From: Pseudomonas sp. SCB32 | GTDB lineage: Bacteria; Pseudomonadota; Gammaproteobacteria; Pseudomonadales; Pseudomonadaceae | Reading direction: 5' to 3' | Length of the DNA: 64,000 nucleotides | NCBI RefSeq assembly: GCF_009189165.1 | Contig: NZ_CP045118.1 | Coordinates: forward strand, 5,642,001-5,706,000 | Shown: piece by piece, positions 50,283-61,648 of the stretch | How the letters are laid out: each line of letters opens with the position of its first letter | Position numbering within the stretch: the first letter of the stretch is position 1 | The notes under the pieces: generated by a model | Seen by the model: only the letters and a program-made list of their open reading frames with translations | Told to the model about the DNA's origin: nothing | The model's database searches: none | Made by a program: the position numbers and the translations under genes

Positions 50283-51290
50283 TCAGAGAGCCTCGACGAA
50301 ACGCGCGTCGATGGCCTGCGCCGGGGTGACCGGCTGCTGGAGGATGCCGGCTTCGCTGGCGGCCTTCTGGATATGCTCGAAGGAGCCCTTCTGGAAGGCG
50401 CCCTTCAGTTCGGCCTGGTTCTCCTTCACCGAGTAGAAGTGCACGCCGTCGAAGGCACTGCTCAGTTCGGACTCGTCGGCCCCCACGCCCTTGGCGATGG
50501 CGGCGCGGCCTTCGGCGCTCTTCTCGTTGTAGTGCTTCAAGCCGGCTTCCCAGCTCTTGATCAGCGCCAGCACCTGGCCGGGACGCTCCTTCAGGACTTC
50601 GTCGCGAACGACGAACACGTCGCTGATGATGCCCGGGTCATCCGAGCCCTTGTACAGCAGGTTGACCTTGGGGTTCTGCTGCTTGGCGGCGGACAGATAC
50701 GGCTCGTAGGTGACGGCGGCCGGGACCTGGCCGGCGATCAGCGCGCTACCGGCGCTGGCGGCGGGCATCGGCACCGGCTGCACATCGGCGATGGTCAGTC
50801 CGGCCTTGCGCAGGGCGCTGTGCAGGAGGATGTCGCTGGTGGTGCCCTCTTCGTAGGCCACCTGCTTGCCCTTGAGGTCGGTCAGGGTCTTGAGCGACGG
50901 ATCGACGATCAGCGCGTCGGCGCTGGTGCTCTGGTCCAGCAGCAGGACGATCTTCACCGGCAGGCCGGCGGCGACCATGGCCATGGCGGTATGGGTGGCG
51001 AGGTTGCCGCCGTCGATCTGGCCGCTGGCCAGGGCGGCGTTCATGTCCTTGTCTTCGGTGAAGTTGACCAGTTCGACCTGCGCAAGGCCATTGGCCTTGA
51101 AGGCGCCGGCCTGTTCGGCGACGTACCACTGGCCGTAGCCCAGCCAGGGCTGCATGCCCATCTTGAAGGTGCCGGCCTCGGGCTTGGTGTCGGCCTTGAT
51201 CGATGCGGCGTGTGCGGCGCCGGCCAGCAACAGGCTGGCGCAGGTGGCCACGGCCAGTTGGCGCAGCGCGGATGCGAAGGTGGTGTGCAT
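50283..51290 (-). CDS. ABC importer periplasmic binding protein (NMT1/TauA type)
   Basis: 335 residues. A clean signal peptide of ~28 residues (AGAAHAAS cleavage). The NMT1/SsuA-like fold shows FKMGMQPWLGYGQWYVAEQAGAF, ASGQIDGGNLATHTAMAM and VAYEEGTTSDILLHSAL. This type binds sulfonates, nitrate, thiamine precursors or other small anions. Nothing in the neighbourhood (no monooxygenase or dioxygenase) tells which, and so no symbol is given. Confidence 0.85.
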   Translation of the reverse strand: MHTTFASALRQLAVATCASLLLAGAAHAASIKADTKPEAGTFKMGMQPWLGYGQWYVAEQAGAFKANGLAQVELVNFTEDKDMNAALASGQIDGGNLATHTAMAMVAAGLPVKIVLLLDQSTSADALIVDPSLKTLTDLKGKQVAYEEGTTSDILLHSALRKAGLTIADVQPVPMPAASAGSALIAGQVPAAVTYEPYLSAAKQQNPKVNLLYKGSDDPGIISDVFVVRDEVLKERPGQVLALIKSWEAGLKHYNEKSAEGRAAIAKGVGADESELSSAFDGVHFYSVKENQAELKGAFQKGSFEHIQKAASEAGILQQPVTPAQAIDARFVEAL

Positions 51291-51359
51291 GGTCTCTCCC
51301 TGGTCGTTGTTCTGCTGGATCGTGTTCCGCAGGAACGGCGGGGAGGCAGCGTCGGCCCA

Positions 51360-51378
51360 TGCCCGCCGTAGGCGGGCA
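51360..51378 (-). terminator. Hairpin between thioesterase and ABC genes
   Basis: TGCCCGCC (51360-51367) and GGCGGGCA (51371-51378) around GTA, ~90 bases after the thioesterase stop on the minus strand. No T-run. Confidence 0.4.
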
Positions 51379-51466
51379 CAGGCTCACATCGTATCGACGC
51401 AAATGCAAAGCTTTTCGCCGCGGTTCGCCCTCGCTCCGGGCCCGCAGGGAAAAACGATGCAGCCGG

Positions 51467-51874
51467 TCAGGACTGCGGGATGGCGTCGTCCTTGAACTGG
51501 TCCTTGATGTACTTGATCTCGGTGCGACCGTGGGGCGCCGGCTGACCGTCCGCGCCGATGTTGACGAAGACCATCTTGTCGACCGTGAGGATGCTCTTGC
51601 GGGTGATCTTGTTGCGCACTTCGCAGGTCAGGGTGATCGAGGTGCGACCGAACTCGGTGGCGGTGATGCCCAGCTCGATGATGTCGCCCTGGCGCGCGGA
51701 ACTCACGAAGTTGATCTCGGAGATGAACTTGGTCACCACGCGCTGGTTGCCCAGCTGGATGATGGCGTAGATCGCCGCTTCTTCGTCGATCCACTTCAGA
51801 AGGCTGCCGCCGAACAGGGTGCCGTTCGGGTTGAGGTCTTCAGGCTTGACCCATTTGCGGGTGTGGAAATTCAT
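51467..51874 (-). CDS. Acyl-CoA thioesterase, hotdog fold (YciA/ACOT type)
   Basis: 135 residues. The active-site block NPNGTLFGGSLLKWIDEEA is typical for acyl-CoA hydrolases, where the Asp or Glu in WIDE is catalytic. The core VTKFISEINFVSSARQGDII follows. Cytoplasmic hexamer in the family, chain length unknown. AGGAG SD before ATG 51874. Confidence 0.85.
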   Translation of the reverse strand: MNFHTRKWVKPEDLNPNGTLFGGSLLKWIDEEAAIYAIIQLGNQRVVTKFISEINFVSSARQGDIIELGITATEFGRTSITLTCEVRNKITRKSILTVDKMVFVNIGADGQPAPHGRTEIKYIKDQFKDDAIPQS

Positions 51875-51975
51875 GTGAACTCCTAACAGGTTGCGCCTCG
51901 TGAGCGCGATGACGGGGAAAGCCCCGCCGGCTATGCAAGTCTGGCCCGGATCGGCGCCGCCCGCCCTGCCCTGGC

Positions 51976-52884
51976 TCAGCCAAGACCGGCTTCGGCGCGG
52001 TAGCGCGCGGCCTCGTCGACCAGCCAGTCGCGGAACGCGCCCAGGGTCGCCGACTCCACCTTGCGTTCAGGAATCATCAGGTAATAGGCATTTTCGCTCA
52101 AATAGGCATGCTGCATCGGCACGATCAGCCTTCCATCGGCCAGCTCGTGCTGGATCAGCATCGGCGGGATCAGCGCCACACCCATGCCGTGCATGGCCGC
52201 CTGGGCGAGCATGGAGAACAGCTCGTAGCGCGTACCACCCATGTCGTGGGCAACGCTCATGCCGAGGGAGCCGAACCACTGGCGCCAGGCGTAGGGCCGG
52301 GTGGTCTGCTGCATCAGCGGCAGCTCGGCGATCTGCGCGGCCGAAAGCTCCCGGCGCCCGCCGAGCAGCTCGGGGCTGCACACCGGCACCGGGTTCTCGT
52401 GCATCAGGAAGTTGGCCACCGTACCGGACCAGACGCCATCGCCGAAATACAGCGCGGCGTCGAACTCGGTATCGGCGAAGAGGAAGGGCCGGGTGCGGTT
52501 GGTCATGTTGACCGTGACTTCCGGGTGCAGGCGCTTGAAGTCCTTCAGCCGCGGCAGCAGCCACTGGGTGGCAAAGGTCGGCACCACCGCCAGTTCCAGC
52601 GCACCACCGCCCTGCTGGCCCATCACCGCCAGGGTGTCGCGCTCCACCGCATCGAGCCTGGCGGCGATACGCCGGCTGTAGTTCAGCCCGGCCTCGGTCA
52701 GCTTCACCCCGCGCCGCGAACGGCGGAACAGTTCGACGCCGAGGAACTCCTCCAGCGCGGCGATCTGCCGGCAGATGGCGCTCTGGGTCAGCGACAGCTC
52801 GTCGGCGGCCTTGGTGAAGCTCTCGTGGCGCGCAGCGGATTCGAAGGCGACCAGCGCGGCGGTGGTCGGGATCTTGCGTCGCAT
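51976..52884 (-). CDS. LysR-family regulator, GcvA-like (probable GcdR)
   Basis: 302 residues from ATG 52884, with GAGG upstream. A 58-codon in-frame extension is rejected. HTH: ESFTKAADELSLTQSAICRQ in ~residues 20-40. Effector domain of the GcvA/AmpR subgroup (LELAVVPTFATQWLLPRL, WRQWFGSLG). It is divergent from gcdH and so is the probable activator of glutarate / glutaryl-CoA degradation. Position corresponds to remembered PA0448. Confidence 0.85.
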   Translation of the reverse strand: MRRKIPTTAALVAFESAARHESFTKAADELSLTQSAICRQIAALEEFLGVELFRRSRRGVKLTEAGLNYSRRIAARLDAVERDTLAVMGQQGGGALELAVVPTFATQWLLPRLKDFKRLHPEVTVNMTNRTRPFLFADTEFDAALYFGDGVWSGTVANFLMHENPVPVCSPELLGGRRELSAAQIAELPLMQQTTRPYAWRQWFGSLGMSVAHDMGGTRYELFSMLAQAAMHGMGVALIPPMLIQHELADGRLIVPMQHAYLSENAYYLMIPERKVESATLGAFRDWLVDEAARYRAEAGLG

Positions 52885-53012
52885 CGAATGCCTCTTCGGA
52901 ATCTCGTGATACTGGCGAAGCGCGCGAAACATCCTTAATAGAGGAGAAAGCGCGGGATCCAGCATCAGCAATGCAATGACGGAGTGAAAAAATAGCACAA
53001 CAGAGTGCGAAT

Positions 53013-53049
53013 TAGTCAGTTGCCGGGCTTCCCGACGGCTGACTAGGAT
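53013..53049 (+). promoter_or_regulatory. gcdH promoter overlapped by a dyad
   Basis: TAGTCAG (53013-53019) and CTGACTA (53039-53045) form a dyad with a 19-base gap. Inside and overlapping are TTGCCG (53020-53025), an 18-base spacer and TAGGAT (53044-53049), a possible sigma-70 promoter. The dyad is a candidate site for the divergent LysR regulator. Confidence 0.35.
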
Positions 53050-53110
53050 GACCCACACCGTACCCGCCTAGACTTGTCGGGTCCTTCACTGTCTGTTCCG
53101 AGGTTTCTCC

Positions 53111-54292
53111 ATGGCCACCAAAGCAAGCTTCAACTGGGAAGATCCGCTGCTGCTGGATCAGCAACTCACCGAAGAAGAGCGCATGGTGCGCGACAGCGCT
53201 TACCAGTTCGCCCAGGACAAGCTGGCCCCGCGCGTACTGGAAGCCTTCCGCCACGAGCAGACCGACCCGGCGATCTTCCGCGAGATGGGCGAAACCGGCC
53301 TGCTCGGCGCGACCATCCCAGAACAATACGGCGGCAGCGGCCTGAACTACGTGTGCTACGGCCTGATCGCCCGTGAAGTCGAGCGTGTCGACTCCGGCTA
53401 CCGCTCGATGATGAGCGTGCAGTCCTCCCTGGTGATGGTGCCGATCAACGAGTTCGGCAACGAAGCCACCAAGCAGAAATACCTGCCGAAACTGGCCAGC
53501 GGCGAATACATCGGCTGCTTCGGCCTGACCGAGCCGGACCACGGCTCCGACCCGGGCTCGATGATCACCCGCGCCAAGAAAGTCGACGGCGGCTACCGCC
53601 TGACCGGCGCCAAGATGTGGATCACCAACAGCCCGATCGCCGACGTCTTCGTGGTCTGGGCCAAGGATGACGAAGGCCAGATTCGCGGCTTCGTCCTGGA
53701 AAAAGGCTGGGAAGGCCTGTCCGCCCCGGCGATCCATGGCAAGGTCGGCCTGCGCGCCTCGATCACCGGCGAGATCGTGATGAACAACGTGTTCGTTCCC
53801 GAAGAAAACGCCTTCCCGGAAGTGCGCGGCCTGCGTGGTCCGTTCACCTGCCTGAACTCCGCTCGCTACGGCATCTCCTGGGGCGCCCTGGGTGCCGCCG
53901 AAGCCTGCTGGCACACCGCTCGCCAGTACACCCTGGACCGCAAGCAGTTCGGCCGCCCGCTGGCCGCCAACCAGCTGATCCAGAAGAAGCTGGCCGACAT
54001 GCAGACCGAAATCACCCTCGCCCTGCAAGGCTGCCTGCGCCTGGGCCGGATGAAGGACGAAGGCACCGCCGCCGTCGAAATCACTTCGATCATGAAGCGC
54101 AACAGCTGCGGCAAGGCCCTGGACATCGCCCGCATGGCCCGCGACATGCTTGGCGGCAACGGCATCTCCGACGAGTTCGGCGTTGCCCGCCACCTGGTCA
54201 ACCTGGAAGTGGTGAACACCTACGAAGGTACCCACGACGTCCACGCGCTGATCCTCGGCCGCGCCCAGACCGGCATCCAGGCGTTCTTCTAA
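53111..54292 (+). CDS. gcdH: Glutaryl-CoA dehydrogenase
   Basis: 393 residues of the acyl-CoA dehydrogenase fold. FAD/substrate regions [16 protein letters not shown] and [18 protein letters not shown] are clear. The catalytic Glu lies in [12 protein letters not shown] near the end. The GcdH branch is supported by [13 protein letters not shown] and by the CoA-transferase next door. It dehydrogenates and decarboxylates glutaryl-CoA to crotonyl-CoA in lysine and glutarate breakdown. Matches remembered PA0447. Confidence 0.95.
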   Translation: MATKASFNWEDPLLLDQQLTEEERMVRDSAYQFAQDKLAPRVLEAFRHEQTDPAIFREMGETGLLGATIPEQYGGSGLNYVCYGLIAREVERVDSGYRSMMSVQSSLVMVPINEFGNEATKQKYLPKLASGEYIGCFGLTEPDHGSDPGSMITRAKKVDGGYRLTGAKMWITNSPIADVFVVWAKDDEGQIRGFVLEKGWEGLSAPAIHGKVGLRASITGEIVMNNVFVPEENAFPEVRGLRGPFTCLNSARYGISWGALGAAEACWHTARQYTLDRKQFGRPLAANQLIQKKLADMQTEITLALQGCLRLGRMKDEGTAAVEITSIMKRNSCGKALDIARMARDMLGGNGISDEFGVARHLVNLEVVNTYEGTHDVHALILGRAQTGIQAFF

Positions 54293-54299
54293 GCGCCTC

Positions 54300-54346
54300 G
54301 CGCCGATCCGCCCAGCTTTTCGCAAAAGCGGATCGGCGCACGTTTT
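54300..54346 (+). terminator. Long hairpin after gcdH
   Basis: GCGCCGATCCGC (54300-54311) pairs with GCGGATCGGCGC (54328-54339). The loop itself can pair GCTTTT with AAAAGC. ACGTTTTA follows. Partial termination between gcdH and the CoA-transferase gene is likely. Confidence 0.65.
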
Positions 54347-54431
54347 ACCTCTCTCCGGAGAGGTCCCGGGGAGGACCGTGGCGTCCCCGCACTGCGCCCT
54401 CCCCGCCCCTATTCACGTTGCAGGTGATTCC

Positions 54432-55655
54432 ATGTCCGGCGCCCTTTCGCACATTCGTGTCCTCGACCTCTCCCGCGTTCTCGCTGGCCCCTGGGCCGGG
54501 CAGATCCTCGCCGACCTCGGCGCGGAAGTGATCAAGATCGAGCGTCCCGGCAGTGGCGACGACACCCGTGCCTGGGGCCCGCCGTTCCTGAAGGATGCGG
54601 ACGGCCGCGACACAAGTGAAGCGGCGTATTACCTGTCGGCGAACCGCAACAAGAAATCCCTGACCATCGACTTCACCCAGCCCGAAGGCCAGCGCCTGGT
54701 GCGCGAACTGGCGGCCAAGGCCGACATCGTGCTGGAGAACTTCAAGGTTGGTGGCCTGAAGGCCTACGGCCTGGACTACGAGTCGCTCAAGGCGCTCAAC
54801 CCGAAGCTGATCTACTGCTCGATCACCGGCTTCGGCCAGTTCGGCCCCTACGCCAAGCGCGCCGGCTACGACTTCATGATCCAGGGCCTGGGCGGCCTGA
54901 TGAGCCTGACCGGCCGCTCCGACGCCGAGGAAGGCGCAGGTCCGGTGAAGGTCGGCGTGGCGCTGACCGATATCCTCACCGGTCTCTACTCATCCACCGC
55001 GATCCTCGCCGCCCTCGCCCACCGCGATGTCAGCGGTATCGGCCAGCACATCGACATGGCGCTGCTGGACGTGCAGGTCGCCTGCCTGGCCAACCAGACC
55101 CTGAACTACCTGACCACTGGCAACCCGCCGCGCCGCCTGGGCAACGCGCACCCGAACATCGTGCCGTACCAGGACTTCCCCACCGCCGACGGCGACTTCA
55201 TCCTCACCGTGGGCAACGACGGGCAGTTCCGCAAGTTCGCCGAGCTGGCGGGCCGTCCGGAATGGGCCACCGACGAACGCTTCGCCACCAACCAGGCGCG
55301 GGTTGCCCACCGTGACGTGCTGATCCCGCTGATCCGCCAGTCCACCGTGATGCGTACCACCGCCGAGTGGATCGCCGTTCTGGAGCAGGCCAGCGTGCCC
55401 TGCGGTCCGATCAACGACCTCTCGCAAGTCTTCGCCGACCCGCAGGTGATCGCCCGCGGCCTGCGCGTGGAACTGCCACACCCACTGGCCGGCACGGTGC
55501 CGCAGGTAGCGAGCCCGATCCGCCTGTCCGAGACCCCGGTGCAGTACCGCAACGCCCCGCCGACCCTCGGCCAGCACACCCACGAGATTCTCGAAGGTGT
55601 ACTAGGCCTGGACGAAGCAGCCATCGCCAAGCTGCGCGAAGGCGGCGTCATCTGA
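54432..55655 (+). CDS. Class III CoA-transferase (probable succinyl-CoA:glutarate CoA-transferase)
   Basis: 407 residues from ATG 54432 with AGGTGA upstream. CaiB/BaiF family: VLDLSRVLAGPWAGQILADL at the start, and the catalytic Asp in KRAGYDFMIQGLGG. As gcdH's neighbour it probably activates glutarate with CoA from succinyl-CoA, feeding GcdH. By memory PA0446. Specificity is inferred from context only. Confidence 0.85.
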   Translation: MSGALSHIRVLDLSRVLAGPWAGQILADLGAEVIKIERPGSGDDTRAWGPPFLKDADGRDTSEAAYYLSANRNKKSLTIDFTQPEGQRLVRELAAKADIVLENFKVGGLKAYGLDYESLKALNPKLIYCSITGFGQFGPYAKRAGYDFMIQGLGGLMSLTGRSDAEEGAGPVKVGVALTDILTGLYSSTAILAALAHRDVSGIGQHIDMALLDVQVACLANQTLNYLTTGNPPRRLGNAHPNIVPYQDFPTADGDFILTVGNDGQFRKFAELAGRPEWATDERFATNQARVAHRDVLIPLIRQSTVMRTTAEWIAVLEQASVPCGPINDLSQVFADPQVIARGLRVELPHPLAGTVPQVASPIRLSETPVQYRNAPPTLGQHTHEILEGVLGLDEAAIAKLREGGVI

Positions 55656-55659
55656 TTGC

Positions 55660-55680
55660 GCGGCCCGCCAGGCGGGCCGC
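55660..55680 (+). terminator. GC hairpin after the CoA-transferase gene
   Basis: GCGGCCCGCC (55660-55669) and GGCGGGCCGC (55671-55680), almost loop-less inverted repeat four bases past the stop. No T-run. Confidence 0.5.
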
Positions 55681-55700
55681 TACCGAGCATCTCCTGTCTG

Positions 55701-55740
55701 GCTTCCAGCGCCGGGTTTTCACGGCCCCGTCGCTGGAAGC
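55701..55740 (+). other. Second hairpin before the sahH promoter
   Basis: GCTTCCAGCG (55701-55710) and CGCTGGAAGC (55731-55740) with an inner CGGG/CCCG pairing. It lies upstream of the sahH promoter and may help end the gcd transcript. Confidence 0.4.
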
Positions 55741-55763
55741 CGGCGGAGATCACATTCCGCTGA

Positions 55764-57392
<1,629 letters not shown>

Positions 57393-57415
57393 TCGCAGCC
57401 GCAGGCTGCAGGCCA

Positions 57416-57447
57416 CAGGCTGCCAGCGGACTTCCGCTGGCAGCCTG
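57416..57447 (+). terminator. Perfect hairpin between sahH and metF
   Basis: CAGGCTGCCAGCGGA (57416-57430) and TCCGCTGGCAGCCTG (57433-57447), 15 bp. No T-run follows, so it more likely protects the sahH 3' end or lowers metF than stops all transcription. Confidence 0.55.
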
Positions 57448-57485
57448 CCGCTTGAAGTTTGCCGCTGAGAAGGGAACCTTCTTCT

Positions 57486-58331
57486 ATGTCTCAAGAACGC
57501 CGCTACAGCTTCGAGTTCTTCCCCGCCAAGACCGAAGCCGGCCACGAAAAACTGATGGTTACCGCGCGCCAGCTGGCCGCGTACAAGCCTGACTTCTTCT
57601 CCTGCACCTACGGTGCCGGCGGCTCGACCCGCGACCGCACCCTGAGCACCGTGCTGCAGCTCGACGGCGAAGTGCAGGTCTCCACCGCCCCGCACCTGTC
57701 CTGTGTCGGCGACACCAAGGCCGAACTGCGCGCCCTGCTCGCCCACTACAAGGACGCCGGCATCCGCCGCATCGTCGCCCTGCGCGGCGACCTGCCCTCG
57801 GGCATGGGCATGGCCAGCGGCGAGCTGCGCTACGCCAACGAGCTGGTGGAGTTCATCCGCGCCGAAACCGGCGATCATTTCCACATCGAAGTCGCCGCCT
57901 ATCCGGAAGTTCACCCGCAGGCCCGCAATTTCGAGGATGATCTGGCGAATTTCGTGCGCAAGGTCAAAGCCGGCGCCGACAGTGCCATCACACAATACTT
58001 CTTCAACGCCGACAGCTACTTCCATTTTGTCGAGCGTGCGGAGAAACTCGGTGTCAGCATTCCGGTCGTACCGGGTATCATGCCAATCACCAACTACACC
58101 AAACTGGCCCGCTTCTCCGACGCCTGTGGCGCGGAAATCCCCCGTTGGATTCGCAAGCAGCTGGAAGCTTACGGCGACGACATCGCCAGCATCCAGGCCT
58201 TTGGTGAGCAGGTGATCACCGAAATGTGCGAACGCCTCCTTGAAGGCGGCGCACCCGGTCTGCATTTCTACACCCTGAACCAGGCTGAACCCAGCCTGGC
58301 GCTCTGGAACAACCTCAAGCTCCCCCGCTGA
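57486..58331 (+). CDS. metF: 5,10-Methylenetetrahydrofolate reductase
   Basis: 281 residues from ATG 57486. TIM barrel with the opening YSFEFFPAKTEAG (catalytic Glu), SCTYGAGGSTRDRTL and ALRGDLPSG, and FAD-site residues. It makes 5-methyl-THF for methionine synthase. Close behind sahH, it could share its riboswitch-governed transcript. Confidence 0.96.
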   Translation: MSQERRYSFEFFPAKTEAGHEKLMVTARQLAAYKPDFFSCTYGAGGSTRDRTLSTVLQLDGEVQVSTAPHLSCVGDTKAELRALLAHYKDAGIRRIVALRGDLPSGMGMASGELRYANELVEFIRAETGDHFHIEVAAYPEVHPQARNFEDDLANFVRKVKAGADSAITQYFFNADSYFHFVERAEKLGVSIPVVPGIMPITNYTKLARFSDACGAEIPRWIRKQLEAYGDDIASIQAFGEQVITEMCERLLEGGAPGLHFYTLNQAEPSLALWNNLKLPR

Positions 58332-58485
58332 GGATCATTGCTCCGGGCTTACCGTCCGCGATCCCGGCCAGCGCAACGCCGGCGTATCGTGGACGGGGTG
58401 CTTCCAGCCATCGGCTGAGCGCTCGCCCCGAGCTTGAAATCACGCGCCCTCGAGCCGGCAGGTCGCCGGCCTACAGGAACCCCGC

Positions 58486-60549
58486 ATGTCCTTTACTTCC
58501 CTCGGTCTCTCCGAGGCCCTGGCTGGCGCCGTCGAAGCCGCCGGCTACGCGCGCCCCACTCCCGTTCAGGAACGCGCCATCCCCGCCGTACTGCAAGGCC
58601 GCGACCTGATGGTTGCCGCCCAGACCGGCACCGGCAAGACCGGCGGCTTCGCCCTCCCGGTGCTTGAACGCCTGTTCCCCGAAGGCCACCCGGACCGCGA
58701 ACACCGCCACGGCCCGCGCCAGGCGCGCGTCCTGGTCCTGACCCCGACCCGCGAACTGGCCGCCCAGGTGCATGACAGCTTCAAGGTCTACGCCCGCGAC
58801 CTGCCGCTCAAGAGCGCCTGCATCTTCGGTGGTGTCGGCATGAATCCCCAGGTCCAGGCCGTCTCCAAGGGCGTGGACGTATTGGTCGCCTGCCCCGGTC
58901 GCCTGCTCGACCTGGTCGGCCAGGGCAGCATCGACCTCTCCCACGTGGAGATTCTCGTCCTCGACGAAGCCGACCGCATGCTCGACATGGGCTTCATCCA
59001 TGACGTGAAGAAGGTCCTTGCCAAGCTTCCGCCCAAGCGCCAGAACCTGCTGTTCTCGGCGACCTTCTCGAAAGACATCGTCGACCTCGCCAACAAGCTC
59101 CTGCACAACCCGGAGCGCATCGAGGTCACTCCGCCGAACACCACCGTCGAGCGCATCGAGCAACGCGTGTTCCGCATCCCCGCCGTACAGAAGCGTGTGC
59201 TGCTGGCCCACCTGGTAACCATCGGTGCCTGGGAGCAGGTCCTGGTGTTCACCCGCACCAAGCATGGCGCCAACCGCCTCGCCGAATACCTGACCAAGCA
59301 TGGTCTGCCGGCCGCCGCTATCCACGGCAACAAGAGCCAGAACGCGCGCACCAAGGCCCTGGCCGACTTCAAGGCCAACGACGTACGCATCCTGGTCGCC
59401 ACCGACATCGCCGCCCGCGGCCTGGATATCGACCAGCTGCCCCACGTGGTCAACTACGAGCTGCCCAACGTCGAGGAAGACTACGTCCACCGTATCGGCC
59501 GTACCGGCCGTGCAGGCCGTACCGGTGAGGCCATCTCGCTGGTGGCGCCGGACGAAGAGAAGCTGCTCAAGGCCATCGAGCGCCTGACCAAGCAGCGTAT
59601 CCCCGATGGCGACATGCAGGGCTTCGACCCCGACACCGTGCTGCCGGAAGTCCAGCAGCCCGAAGCGAAGGAAGCCCCGCAGCGCCAGCCGCGCAAGGAC
59701 AAAGCCAAGCGTGGCGAGCGCAAGGAGCGCACCACCAAGGACAAACCCCAGCAGCCGCAGGCCGAAGAGCAGCAGCACGCCGCTCCCGCCGACGGCGAAG
59801 CCGCTGAAGGCGACAAGCCGGCCGGCAAGCGCCGCCGTCGTGGCGGTCGTGGCAAGAAGAAGGGTGACGGCCAGGGCGGTGACGCTCAGCCGAGCGCCAA
59901 CGCTCAGCCACGCGAGCAGCGTCAGCCCCGCCAGGAACAGCAGGGCCAAGGTCGCCAGCAGCAGGCCAAGCCGGCGCGCGCACCGAAAGCCGACGGTAAC
60001 CGCGATCCGGAAGAGTTCCTCGACGACGACTTCGACAACTTTGGCAACCGCGCCGACTACGTCAGCCCGTTCCCGGACAAGGACCAGCAACGCGGCCAGC
60101 GCCGCCGTGGCGGTCAAGGCCAAGGTCAAGGCCAAGGTCAGAACCAGGGCCAGGGCCAGCAGCGCTCCCGTGGTCAGGGTGGTCAGGGTGGCAGCCAGGG
60201 TAGCGGTCAGAACCGTGGCCAGGGTCAAGGCCAGAGCCAGGGCCAAGGCAAGGCCGCGAAGAAGCCCAGCGGCGGCACTCGCGGTCAGGGCCAAGGCCAG
60301 GGCGGCAATGGCCAGGGCAAGCAGGGCCAGCGCAAGCGTGGCGGCAAGGCTCCGGCCTCCCGCATGAACGACGCCCCGCTGCGCGAGCCGAGCGAGTACG
60401 GTGCTGCCAAGCCGACCCGTCAGCCGGTGGTGATCAACAAGCGCGATCTGGTTCGCGGCGATCGCTTCCCCACTGCCGAGCAGCTGGAAGAGCTGGAGCC
60501 GCGCCGCAAGACCGAGCGTCCGGCGCTGCTGACCCGCAATCGCGACTGA
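58486..60549 (+). CDS. rhlE2: DEAD-box RNA helicase, RhlE2 type with long disordered tail
   Basis: 687 residues. Core ~1-385: Q motif [10 protein letters not shown], Walker [22 protein letters not shown], and [10 protein letters not shown]. The last ~300 residues are low complexity: Lys/Arg/Glu-rich, then GQ repeats ([15 protein letters not shown]) with RRRGG boxes. A final folded-looking piece is [21 protein letters not shown]. aeruginosa RhlE2 (PA0428) is shorter by memory, and it affects RNA stability and virulence with its tail needed. DNA of the tail is tandemly repetitive. Confidence 0.9.
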   Translation: MSFTSLGLSEALAGAVEAAGYARPTPVQERAIPAVLQGRDLMVAAQTGTGKTGGFALPVLERLFPEGHPDREHRHGPRQARVLVLTPTRELAAQVHDSFKVYARDLPLKSACIFGGVGMNPQVQAVSKGVDVLVACPGRLLDLVGQGSIDLSHVEILVLDEADRMLDMGFIHDVKKVLAKLPPKRQNLLFSATFSKDIVDLANKLLHNPERIEVTPPNTTVERIEQRVFRIPAVQKRVLLAHLVTIGAWEQVLVFTRTKHGANRLAEYLTKHGLPAAAIHGNKSQNARTKALADFKANDVRILVATDIAARGLDIDQLPHVVNYELPNVEEDYVHRIGRTGRAGRTGEAISLVAPDEEKLLKAIERLTKQRIPDGDMQGFDPDTVLPEVQQPEAKEAPQRQPRKDKAKRGERKERTTKDKPQQPQAEEQQHAAPADGEAAEGDKPAGKRRRRGGRGKKKGDGQGGDAQPSANAQPREQRQPRQEQQGQGRQQQAKPARAPKADGNRDPEEFLDDDFDNFGNRADYVSPFPDKDQQRGQRRRGGQGQGQGQGQNQGQGQQRSRGQGGQGGSQGSGQNRGQGQGQSQGQGKAAKKPSGGTRGQGQGQGGNGQGKQGQRKRGGKAPASRMNDAPLREPSEYGAAKPTRQPVVINKRDLVRGDRFPTAEQLEELEPRRKTERPALLTRNRD

Positions 60550-60558
60550 CGCTGTAGA

Positions 60559-60588
60559 AGAAACCGCCCTTAGGGGCGGTTTCTTTTT
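60559..60588 (+). terminator. Intrinsic terminator of the helicase gene
   Basis: AGAAACCGCCC (60559-60569), loop TTAG, GGGCGGTTTCT (60574-60584) and further T. Confidence 0.88.
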
Positions 60589-60639
60589 GCCCGCGATTTA
60601 GCACCGATACCCCCTGTGATCGTAGGTGCAACTGTCTTT

Positions 60640-60713
60640 TGGGCTCCCGCCTTCGCGGGAGTGACCTTTCATGCAGTGGCGCTCTGTACATGTCTTCCCC
60701 GCGAACGCGGGAC
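60640..60713. repeat. Inverted repeat pair, CCCGC-TTCGCGGG core
   Basis: Arm one 60640-60665 (TGGGCTCCCGCCTTCGCGGG, then AGTGAC), arm two 60692-60713. Same short-repeat family as 43819-43902. Confidence 0.6.
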
Positions 60714-60772
60714 GCGGCTTCATCGCGAACAGCGCTTGCGCTGGCCCGAAGGGGTATCACCCAGAAGACAAC

Positions 60773-60844
60773 GTAGGAGCGGACTCTGTCCGCGATTGGC
60801 CTCCGGCGCGATGCGCGCCTATCGCGGACAGAGTCCGCTCCTAC
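60773..60844. repeat. REP pair, type B (intact)
   Basis: Two 24-base perfect inverted arms, 60773-60796 and 60821-60844, head GTAGGAGC and stem GCGGACTCTGTCCGC. The 60550-60913 gap holds only repeats and two terminators. Confidence 0.88.
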
Positions 60845-60870
60845 TGGTTGCCCCGCACCAAGCGGGCACA

Positions 60871-60896
60871 AAAAAGCCGCCCGAAGGCGGCTTTTT
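60871..60896. terminator. Bidirectional terminator after the amino-acid ABC operon
   Basis: AAAAAGCCGCC (60871-60881), loop CGAA, GGCGGCTTTTT (60886-60896). 17 bases from the ATPase gene's stop. Confidence 0.9.
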
Positions 60897-60913
60897 CATA
60901 ACGGCATCGAGCC

Positions 60914-61640
<727 letters not shown>

Positions 61641-61648
<8 letters not shown>

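Noticed and set aside
58471..60294. 607-codon minus-strand ORF over the helicase gene
   Set aside because: Alanine/leucine-rich shadow. The plus-strand helicase has all its motifs.
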